Below are positions 7,986 to 14,985 of a stretch of 18,808 nucleotides of DNA, piece after piece. The notes beneath the pieces are model-generated. The model had not been told where the DNA came from. It ran no database searches and worked only from the letters and a program-made list of their open reading frames with translations. The stretch spans positions 1 to 18,808 of the forward strand of contig CAMWUZ010000012.1 in assembly GCA_947177595.1 (NCBI GenBank), given 5' to 3'. The stretch's first letter is position 1, and every line of letters begins with the position of its first letter. This DNA is from an uncultured Porphyromonadaceae bacterium (GTDB lineage Bacteria; Bacteroidota; Bacteroidia; Bacteroidales; Muribaculaceae). The translations under genes and the position numbers were made by a program.

Positions 7986-10900
7986 TTAGAGAGTGATATT
8001 AAGACCTACAGACAGAACTTTGTTCATAGGATAGTTTTTACCAGCCTCGCCGCCGTAAGAAGCTCCGGTGAACACACCTTCGGGATCATACATCTTGGCA
8101 AGTTTAGTGCTTGTCCAGAGATTTTCACCGGTGAAGTACACCTGTACCTGCTGGAGACCAACGTGCTTGAGAAGAGCTGAAGGGAGGTCATAGCTTACAG
8201 TAATGTTTTTCAAACGGATATATGAAGCATCCTGAAGGTAGCGAGAAGAGGTCTGCATATTACGGTTCTGGTATGTACCGATACCGCCTGCAGTGTGGAG
8301 GTAGGGCTTGGGATAGTAAGCATCGCGGTGGTCTTCAGTCCAGTAATTTGTGTGCTCCTTAAAGAAAGTAGCCTGAGCATATGAACCCCATCCCCAGAAA
8401 TATGGCTGTGTACCGGGATTCCAGTCACGCTTGCCGACACCCTGGAACATAAGGCTAAGTGAGATGCCTTTCCAACGAATGTTGCCGTTGATAGTATATT
8501 GATAGCGGGGAGTAGTGTTACCTATGATTGTATAGTCACCCATATCACCGAGCACATTTGAGCCTCTATCAATCTTGCCGTCATTATTAATGTCGATATA
8601 TTTCTGGTCACCGGGTGTCCAAACACCGCCGTTGAGATATTTGAGGTTAAGTGAGTTAAATTCGTCAGCCTCTTCCTGAGTCTGAATAATACCACCTGAT
8701 TTAAGGCCCCAGATCTCACCTACCATTTTGCCTTCATACCAGTTGCCTGCAGGATTTGTGAATGTGGGATTCTCATATTTGGTAACTTTTGCAGTAGCGT
8801 CAGCAACAGAACCACCTACGCTATAAGTGATGTCCTTACCGATGCGACCTGTCCAGTTGAGGTTAAGCTCCCAACCGCGGTTGCGCATATTCGCGTTGTT
8901 TGCCTGCGGAGCAGAAGCACCGAAGAAGTCGGGATAGTCAGCACCCGGGCCGAGCATATCTTTAGTATCGCGCTGGAAGATTTCCACGGTACCGGTGAGC
9001 TGGTTATTGAAAAGACCGAAGTCAAGACCAAGGTTCTTGCTCTCTACCTTTTCCCATGTGATGAATGGGTTTGCCACACCGGGAGCATTGATATAACCGT
9101 TGCGTGTGTTACCAAACCAGTAGTTACCTTTATTGGTAACACTCATAGTTTCAGCGAAGGTGTAGAGAGCAGCCCCAGCCTGGTTACCCATTCTACCCCA
9201 AGAAGCGCGGAGCTTGAGCTGATTGACTGTGTTGTAGATTGACTGCCAGAATTTTTCGTTTGCGATATTCCAACCTACAGATACAGAGGGGAAGAAGCCC
9301 CAGCGGTTGTTCTTGGCAAAACGTGATGTACCGTCATAGCGCATATCCACCTCAAGAAGGTAACGGCTGTCGTAATTATAGTTGAGTCGTCCATAAACGC
9401 CACGTGTAGTCCAACCGTTACGGGTTTCAGAAGCGGTAACGTCGTCAGAACCGAGGTTAAGACCGGGAGTAGCGGTAGAGTAAAGACCTCTTGTATAGTT
9501 CTGGATATAAGAATACTGGTTGTCCTCGCTCTGGAAACCTACGAGAGCTGAAAGTTCGTTAACATCAGCGAATTTAAGATTATAGCTGGTGAAAACGTTG
9601 AAGTTCTGATAGCGTGTGTTAGATTCCTGACGGAGGTACTGACCGTTTGTCACAGCTCCTATCTCACCTCTTACACCTTTAGATGTGGTAACGCCGTCAG
9701 CAGCGTAGATGTCCGGAGCAACGTTTAGTGCTTCATGGTCAAGAACTATCAGACGATATGTGTAGTCAGCGTTAATTTTCCAGTTTTTAACGGGTTCGAT
9801 TTCAGTACCGATAGTGATGTTCATACGGTCGCGTTTGCTCGTTGTGTATGTTCCGCTCTGGAGATATGGAATCATAGTGAGCTCAGTGAAGTTGCCGTTG
9901 GGATCAAGATAGTGAACGGTAGGACGGAAACGTGCGAGTGAATGGTAGAAACCTTCGCTTAGACCGCCTGTGCCGAAGGGGGTGTCAGTATCGGAGTGCA
10001 TGAATTTGGTATTTGCACGGATACGCATCCATTTGGTCACTTCCGAGTTGATATTTGCAGCGAAGTTGTAACGCTTGTAGCCCATGTCGGCGTAGCGAAG
10101 GATGCCGTCCTCACCGTAGTAGCCGAGAGATACATAGTACTGTGCGCGTTTGCCGCCACCGCTTGCACTGATATTGTGATTCTGCTTGAACGCCCAATCC
10201 TTATAATGGAGATCAAAGTAGTCGGTGTTACCGATACCTGACTCAGAGTTTTCAAAGGCGGGGTTCATGAGACTGTTAGCAGGGAGTTCCTGCCAGGGAT
10301 CAACACTTGAGGGATTGTCACGGAACTGACGGAGGAGTTCAAGTTTTTCATCTGAATAGAGACGGCTCACTCCGGCGTTTGTTGCAGCATGATTCCACAT
10401 CTTGGCGAATTCATAGCCATCAAGCATTTTCGGAAGTTTTGTAGGAGCGTTCCAACCCACATTACCTGAGTAGCTGACTCTCATTTTACCCTCTTCACCA
10501 CGTTTGGTAGTTACGAGAATAACACCATAAGCAGCGCGAGCACCATAGATAGCGCTTGCACCTGCGTCCTTGAGCACTGAAATGCTCTGAATGTCGGAGG
10601 GGTTAACATCTGAAAGACTCATTTCCACCCCGTCAACAAGAACGTAAGGTGCGCCTGAGCCGGAAAGGTTGCCCTGACCACGGAGCTGAAGAGAAGCGCT
10701 ACCGCCGGGGCGACCTGCATTACCGTTGCTTACAAGAAGTCCGGGAACCATACCCTGAAGCATCTGAGCGGCATCAGCAACAGGGTGAATCTTTAGGTCA
10801 TCACCTTTTACCTGTGAAACGGCACCGGTGAGATTTACTTTTTTCTGTACTCCGTAACCCACAACAACAACTTCGTCGAGTGATTCGGCAGTGGGTTTGA

Positions 10901-11237
10901 GTGTAATTTCAAGAGGTTCGCCTTTCCATACAACTGTCTGCTGTTCATAGCCGACATAAGAAATTTTGATGGTGGCTCCTATCTTGACATTAGGAATAGT
11001 GAATTTACCGTCAATGTTTGTTGAGGCTCCGTTTCCGCCTTCAACAAAAACCGATGCACCGGGAAGAGGCTCTCCGTCCTCGTCATAGACTGTACCCGAG
11101 CATGCAGCGGTTTGCTGAGCCGAGGCTACTGCACTTACACCCCCCCCCATTTGTAATTGACTATCAGCCAACACATTGGGCGACAAGGCTACCGATGAGG
11201 CAACAAGTGCCATAGCAGCATAATAAACTTTTCGCAT
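7986..11237 (-). CDS. SusC/RagA-family TonB-dependent outer-membrane transporter
   Basis: A 1083-residue SusC-like transporter that imports SusD-bound ligand using TonB energy (family knowledge). The signal-peptide region covers about 1-25, with another plausible cleavage after 'AVASA' at residue 40. A carboxypeptidase-regulatory-like beta domain spans about 46-115, the TonB box 'DEVVVVGYG' 121-129 and the plug about 130-245 (including 'YVLVDGVE' and 'SISVLKDAGASAIYGARA'). The 22-strand barrel follows and the protein ends in the typical strand 'VLSVGLNITL'. There is no STN signalling domain before the carboxypeptidase-like domain, so it probably does not itself signal to an anti-sigma factor. 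Codons 30-33 contain a run of nine G (11140-11148); a one-base change there would destroy the frame. It is the first gene of a two-gene unit with the SusD-like gene. Confidence 0.95.
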   Translation of the reverse strand: MRKVYYAAMALVASSVALSPNVLADSQLQMGGGVSAVASAQQTAACSGTVYDEDGEPLPGASVFVEGGNGASTNIDGKFTIPNVKIGATIKISYVGYEQQTVVWKGEPLEITLKPTAESLDEVVVVGYGVQKKVNLTGAVSQVKGDDLKIHPVADAAQMLQGMVPGLLVSNGNAGRPGGSASLQLRGQGNLSGSGAPYVLVDGVEMSLSDVNPSDIQSISVLKDAGASAIYGARAAYGVILVTTKRGEEGKMRVSYSGNVGWNAPTKLPKMLDGYEFAKMWNHAATNAGVSRLYSDEKLELLRQFRDNPSSVDPWQELPANSLMNPAFENSESGIGNTDYFDLHYKDWAFKQNHNISASGGGKRAQYYVSLGYYGEDGILRYADMGYKRYNFAANINSEVTKWMRIRANTKFMHSDTDTPFGTGGLSEGFYHSLARFRPTVHYLDPNGNFTELTMIPYLQSGTYTTSKRDRMNITIGTEIEPVKNWKINADYTYRLIVLDHEALNVAPDIYAADGVTTSKGVRGEIGAVTNGQYLRQESNTRYQNFNVFTSYNLKFADVNELSALVGFQSEDNQYSYIQNYTRGLYSTATPGLNLGSDDVTASETRNGWTTRGVYGRLNYNYDSRYLLEVDMRYDGTSRFAKNNRWGFFPSVSVGWNIANEKFWQSIYNTVNQLKLRASWGRMGNQAGAALYTFAETMSVTNKGNYWFGNTRNGYINAPGVANPFITWEKVESKNLGLDFGLFNNQLTGTVEIFQRDTKDMLGPGADYPDFFGASAPQANNANMRNRGWELNLNWTGRIGKDITYSVGGSVADATAKVTKYENPTFTNPAGNWYEGKMVGEIWGLKSGGIIQTQEEADEFNSLNLKYLNGGVWTPGDQKYIDINNDGKIDRGSNVLGDMGDYTIIGNTTPRYQYTINGNIRWKGISLSLMFQGVGKRDWNPGTQPYFWGWGSYAQATFFKEHTNYWTEDHRDAYYPKPYLHTAGGIGTYQNRNMQTSSRYLQDASYIRLKNITVSYDLPSALLKHVGLQQVQVYFTGENLWTSTKLAKMYDPEGVFTGASYGGEAGKNYPMNKVLSVGLNITL
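11140..11148 (-). repeat. Homopolymeric G9 tract inside the SusC-like gene
   Basis: The plus strand has nine consecutive C, so the coding strand reads ATGGGGGGGGGTGTAAG, giving Met30-Gly-Gly-Gly-Val. With eight G the frame becomes ATG GGG GGG GTG TAA and stops immediately. With ten G a TGA appears at codon 52. The run lies between the hydrophobic signal segment and the first folded domain, where small insertions of glycine would be tolerated. Slipped-strand switching is inference; the tract itself is seen directly. Confidence 0.9.
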
Positions 11238-11270
11238 AAAAATTGGATAATTAGTTGTGAAAATGATTGG

Positions 11271-11293
11271 TGAATAATATTATTATTTATTCA
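11271..11293. repeat. Small AT-rich inverted repeat in the SusC leader
   Basis: TGAATAA (11271-11277) is the reverse complement of TTATTCA (11287-11293), with a 9-base spacer, about 35-55 bases before the SusC start codon. It may be a weak operator or leader hairpin, but such short AT-rich dyads are common by chance. Confidence 0.3.
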
Positions 11294-11294
11294 A

Positions 11295-11326
11295 CGAAAT
11301 AAACGGTTTTTTACACATCTTCCAAA
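11295..11326 (-). promoter_or_regulatory. Candidate promoter of the SusC/SusD unit
   Basis: On the minus strand TTTG at 11326-11323 matches the -33 element, and 20 bases later TTATTTCG at 11302-11295 matches 4 of the 6 fixed positions of TAnnTTTG. Transcription would begin near 11288, giving a leader of about 50 bases. The 182-base gap between the terminator-bearing upstream unit and susC is the only sensible place for a promoter, but this particular match is weak. Confidence 0.3.
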
Positions 11327-11351
11327 TTATCCTAACATTTTAACAATCAGA

Positions 11352-11392
11352 TAAAAATAAAAAGCTACCGTTTATTATGATAAAGCGGTAGC
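11352..11392 (-). terminator. Terminator closing the nadA-to-175-residue-protein unit
   Basis: GCTACCG (11364-11370) pairs with CGGTAGC (11386-11392). After a one-base bulge, TTTAT (11371-11375) pairs with ATAAA (11380-11384) around a four-base loop. On the minus strand the hairpin is followed by TTTTTATTTTTAT. It starts 28 bases after the stop codon at 11420. A small hairpin with a T7 tail also overlaps that stop codon (ATGTT-GTAA-AACAT), possibly helping termination. Confidence 0.8.
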
Positions 11393-11419
11393 CACTAATA
11401 TGTTATATAAAAAAATGTT

Positions 11420-11947
11420 TTACAACATACTCAATGCTCTCAATTGCTCAAGGATTTCAAGCCTACTCATACGGCGGCGACGCTTGAGAGTATCGGCAAA
11501 ATCGTGAATCACACTCTGCACTCCCTGATGGTTGAACACACGGAAAAGAATGGTGTATTCGCGGTCAAATACCCTGCTTATTTCGTCATCTTCAAGCCCG
11601 CAGGTGTCTCTCCCCTCCTGAGCCACGGTATTTCTTATTATATTCTTGCGGTTCAGGGCTACCGGTACCTTATCAAGCACAAGGCTGCGACACATTATAT
11701 TGGATATCAGCATCGCAACGGAGAGTTCGTAGTTTTCCTTTATCTGCCTCCATGCCGATTTCGCCGACAGTCCGGGATTACCGTTAAAATAATACATATC
11801 GTGCATTTCCACCATGGCACCGGGCTCTTCATCCAGACTTATGGAAGAAAGCATCTCCTCTCCGTTGAACACCATGATACCGACAGCCATGCCGGTAGCG
11901 CCATAGCATTTGTCATCTTCATTACGATATGCAAGTTCGTTTTTCAT
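11420..11947 (-). CDS. Conserved Bacteroidales protein of unknown function (175 aa)
   Basis: A 175-residue soluble-looking protein with no signal peptide or transmembrane segment. The N-terminal part contains 'CYGATGMAVGIMVFNGEE' (14-31). The middle is helical ('SAKSAWRQIKENYELSVAML', 61-80). The C-terminus has a basic cluster K-R-R-R-R (155-159) followed by an amphipathic helix 'SRLEILEQLRAL' (161-172). From memory, near-full-length relatives occur in other Bacteroidales as hypothetical proteins, also close to rdgB; I cannot verify this here. It follows the porZ-type gene by 34 bases and is the last gene before a terminator, so it is probably co-transcribed with nadA, leuS, rdgB and porZ. 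The leader is AT-rich without a Shine-Dalgarno motif. An antisense reading frame of similar length overlaps it, but this strand fits the operon and terminator. No function assigned. Confidence 0.8.
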   Translation of the reverse strand: MKNELAYRNEDDKCYGATGMAVGIMVFNGEEMLSSISLDEEPGAMVEMHDMYYFNGNPGLSAKSAWRQIKENYELSVAMLISNIMCRSLVLDKVPVALNRKNIIRNTVAQEGRDTCGLEDDEISRVFDREYTILFRVFNHQGVQSVIHDFADTLKRRRRMSRLEILEQLRALSML

Positions 11948-11981
11948 ATTGTTTTTATTATTAAAACAGCTATGCAGTGTG

Positions 11982-14360
11982 TCAGTTCACTACCGCAATC
12001 TTAGCCACAGCTCCTTTTGACGAAGAATTGGCTGCCGAGGATGCAAAGATATAATAAATTCCGGTACGCACTCTTTTTCCGGCTGAATCGGTAAGATTCC
12101 ATGTGATCATTCCTCCTTCAGCACGTGTCTGCCAAAGAACGGTTCCTGCAGAATCGGCTATCTTCACAAGAGCACCGTCGGTAAGTCCCTCCACTGTCAC
12201 ATCTCCACCATACTCCGGAGTAACCGGATTCGGATATACTTTTATATCAGAAAGACTCTCGGCAGGTGCGACCGAACTTCCTCCATACACCATGATGCCC
12301 TGCGGCGTGGCAAAATAAACAGAATTGTCGGTGGCAGAAGCATAGACCGCATTGACTTTCTGCTCCGGAAGCGGAGAATTTGACGCAGTGAAGTGAGATA
12401 TAATCTCATTTCCTTCCGGATTGAGAAGATACACTCCCGAAGCCTCGGTAGCAACCCACTTGCGGTTCGCACCGTCAGTGCAAATATCAAGTACCATATC
12501 AGTACCGGCAAAATAATCGGACAATCCTGTTCCATCGCCATGATCTATCTTGAGACGACGTACTCTGAGAGAAGGATCGAGAGCGCTTTCAGGTGATGCT
12601 ATTTCTATCACACCCTCAGAAGTACCTATCCACACCTTGCCATGTCGGTCTTCAGTAATGGAAGTGAATCTTGTAGGTGAGAAATTTTTTCCATCGGTAT
12701 CTGTCAGGTCGTTCCACAATACAACCTTGTCATCGGTAAAATTATCAGGGGTACCGTTTGTATGGTATGCCACAAAGCAATGGCTGCTATTAGATGAAAA
12801 AATAAATATTACAGGAGATTTCTCACAATGAAAAATTCTTATATCCTTGCCATTTTCAAATCCTTTGAGATCGGGCACATACCAGTCGGAACTATTCACC
12901 TGCTCCGGATCAAGTTTCCTTTTAACCGCCGGAAGCACCATTATACCGGTTGAAGGGGTCAGTCCATCCGCACCAATCCACATATTTCCACCTTTATCAA
13001 AGCTCACTTCATATACACGGCTACCCCATGGAGCGGACATCGGAGCATTTGTTTTATCATATTTTCCCACAAACTCTGACTCTTTCACCTTGTATAATCC
13101 GTCATTACCGGTTCCTATAAAATAGGTGTTGTCATCATCAGGATCTTCCGCAAGGCGAGTGGTGGCAGCAGCCCTTTCTTCCGCACGTGAAACATAGTCG
13201 GCGGCAACGACCCCGAGCTTCACTCCCCGAGCGGCAACGTCACTTATATTTCCATCAGCTAAAAGCGAGGTTTGCTGCCGGGTAAATATACCTTCATTTA
13301 CAGTAGAAGCAGCCGTGCGGTATGCAGATGGACCCAGAATAGTGAAATACACTCTGTCACCTTTTTTATCCGGTATGATGAAAGAAGCCTCACGCACAGA
13401 AAAGGAATATGGCCGTGCACGCTCGTTTACTATGCTCCAGGTATTACCCGAACGCACAAATGAAACGAGTCCCGAATTATCAAGAGCCCATATCTGTAAA
13501 GCGGGATCAAGTGCTCCTATCACATTTCCGGATACCTGCACAGGCAATTCCACTATCTGTCCGTTTGCTACAGAAGTATTACCGGAAACGAAACCGGCAC
13601 CATTATCAGTGCTGAAAAATGGAAGGGTGGTAAATCCTATTTCATCCGCAGATATGAGAGATTTTCCTTCAAAAGTGAGTTTAGTTACCCTTCCCTCACT
13701 TTTTGCCAGCATAGTGGATCCATTTACCGATGCTATTTCAGTTGTAGGACCGGGAGAATAGATTTTGTTCCATCCATCCAACTTATTTATCTTGCTGTCA
13801 AGAGAAGCTGTCAAGAGGTCATTATCCACAGATATGACCATGAGGTCATCAGTAGTTCCTATAGCCGATATTTTCACTCCATAGTTGCCGGAAGAAATAA
13901 CTTTACGGGAATTAATATCTATCTCCACTACTCCAAAATCCGTAGCAACATACAGCATGTTTTTCCGCCATGATATACCGTTTATTGATTTTGAAGAACT
14001 GACAGATGCATCGCGTATATCTGAAATATTGACAACACTTCCATCAGGTGAAAGAATATCAATATTACCGTTTGAATAGGCTATCGCTATCCTTTCATTG
14101 GATTTATCAAGATAAATATCAGTTACATAATAGTCGCTCAGAGCATTGTCAATGGTATAGGCAATGTTTTCGCCGGTACCTTTATCACGTGAAAACAAGC
14201 CTCCGCCGGCGAGATAGAAAACCTTGTCGGAAGTTTCAACCACACGGGTAGCGGGAATGGTAAATGAAGGATAAAGACTCCAACTACCCACCGGAATTGC
14301 GGAATATGCGCCAAATGCTGCGGCAACCGCCACAACAAGAGTTATGAATCGGTTAGTCAT
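11982..14360 (-). CDS. porZ: PorZ-type two-propeller surface protein of the type IX secretion attachment complex
   Basis: A 792-residue protein resembling PorZ. In Porphyromonas gingivalis PorZ belongs to the cell-surface attachment complex with PorU, PorV and PorQ and binds anionic lipopolysaccharide (family knowledge). A signal peptide covers residues 1-21, cleaved after 'AYSA'. The mature protein opens with 'IPVGSWSLYPSF' and contains two beta-propeller regions (about 25-330 and 330-690) with propeller-type repeats such as 'GKVWIGTSEGVIEI' and 'NRKWVATEASGVYLL'. The last about 90 residues are a type A sorting-like domain starting with 'IKVYPNP' near 705 and holding 'RTGIYYIF'. I place the start at ATG 14360; a TTG one codon upstream would add a single residue and is less likely. 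It lies 15 bases after rdgB and 34 bases before the 175-residue gene. A generic two-component-regulator-propeller surface protein is the main alternative. Confidence 0.8.
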   Translation of the reverse strand: MTNRFITLVVAVAAAFGAYSAIPVGSWSLYPSFTIPATRVVETSDKVFYLAGGGLFSRDKGTGENIAYTIDNALSDYYVTDIYLDKSNERIAIAYSNGNIDILSPDGSVVNISDIRDASVSSSKSINGISWRKNMLYVATDFGVVEIDINSRKVISSGNYGVKISAIGTTDDLMVISVDNDLLTASLDSKINKLDGWNKIYSPGPTTEIASVNGSTMLAKSEGRVTKLTFEGKSLISADEIGFTTLPFFSTDNGAGFVSGNTSVANGQIVELPVQVSGNVIGALDPALQIWALDNSGLVSFVRSGNTWSIVNERARPYSFSVREASFIIPDKKGDRVYFTILGPSAYRTAASTVNEGIFTRQQTSLLADGNISDVAARGVKLGVVAADYVSRAEERAAATTRLAEDPDDDNTYFIGTGNDGLYKVKESEFVGKYDKTNAPMSAPWGSRVYEVSFDKGGNMWIGADGLTPSTGIMVLPAVKRKLDPEQVNSSDWYVPDLKGFENGKDIRIFHCEKSPVIFIFSSNSSHCFVAYHTNGTPDNFTDDKVVLWNDLTDTDGKNFSPTRFTSITEDRHGKVWIGTSEGVIEIASPESALDPSLRVRRLKIDHGDGTGLSDYFAGTDMVLDICTDGANRKWVATEASGVYLLNPEGNEIISHFTASNSPLPEQKVNAVYASATDNSVYFATPQGIMVYGGSSVAPAESLSDIKVYPNPVTPEYGGDVTVEGLTDGALVKIADSAGTVLWQTRAEGGMITWNLTDSAGKRVRTGIYYIFASSAANSSSKGAVAKIAVVN

Positions 14361-14375
14361 CAAGAAGTTTTGTAG

Positions 14376-14957
14376 TTAGTTGTTTTTAAGATAATCAATC
14401 AGCTTTGCAGTAGCCCTTCCTCGATGACTTATCGCATTTTTAGCATCAGCATCCATTTCTGCAAAGGTGACAGTGCTTTCAGCAGGTTTGAATACGGGAT
14501 CATAACCAAAACCTGCACATCCGGCAGGTTCAAGGGTTATTTCACCTTCAACCACACCCTCAAATAAGTGCAGTCCATCACCTTGAATCAGGGCTATTAC
14601 AGTGCGGAAACGGGCAGCTCTATCCGCTTTTCCACGCATATTTTCCAAAAGGAGTGCCATATTGGCAAGTGAGTCATGACCCGGACCTGCATATCTTGCC
14701 GAATATACTCCCGGAGCACCTCCGAGAGCGTCAACCATCAGTCCGGTATCATCGGCAAAACAATCATAACCATATTTTTCTTTTACAAACCGCGCTTTCA
14801 ACTCAGCATTACCTTCCAGAGTATCAGCGGTTTCGGGAATATCCTCATGACATCCTATATCGTTCAGTGAGAGAATGCTCCAGGAATCTCCGGCTATCTG
14901 CCGGAGTTCCTGAAGTTTATGAGGATTATTCGTAGCAAATACTATTTCTCGTTTCAT
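14376..14957 (-). CDS. rdgB: RdgB/HAM1 family XTP/dITP pyrophosphatase
   Basis: A 193-residue cytosolic enzyme that hydrolyses non-canonical purine triphosphates (dITP, XTP, ITP) to monophosphate and pyrophosphate, keeping them out of DNA and RNA (family knowledge). Hallmarks: N-terminal nucleotide-binding 'FATNNPHKLQEL' (7-18), metal/catalytic 'FADDTGL' with Asp69 and Asp70, 'GVYSARYAG' (83-91), 'GFGYDPVF' (149-156), and C-terminal 'SHRGRA' (177-182) that contacts the base. Length is normal for the family. It sits 28 bases after leuS and 15 before porZ, without a visible terminator, consistent with one transcript. From memory many Bacteroides place a YitT-like membrane gene between leuS and rdgB; none is present here. 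Confidence 0.96.
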   Translation of the reverse strand: MKREIVFATNNPHKLQELRQIAGDSWSILSLNDIGCHEDIPETADTLEGNAELKARFVKEKYGYDCFADDTGLMVDALGGAPGVYSARYAGPGHDSLANMALLLENMRGKADRAARFRTVIALIQGDGLHLFEGVVEGEITLEPAGCAGFGYDPVFKPAESTVTFAEMDADAKNAISHRGRATAKLIDYLKNN

Positions 14958-14985
14958 ACATTATATTAACGTAAAACGAGCTTTT

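Noticed and set aside
11444..12004. Plus-strand open frame of 186 codons opposite the 175-residue gene
   Set aside because: It is antisense to a frame that fits the operon spacing, the terminator and a remembered protein family. It also runs into the porZ end and shows no recognisable protein features.
14361..14363. TTG as the start codon of the porZ-type gene
   Set aside because: The ATG directly after it gives a normal signal peptide, and the TTG would add only one residue.
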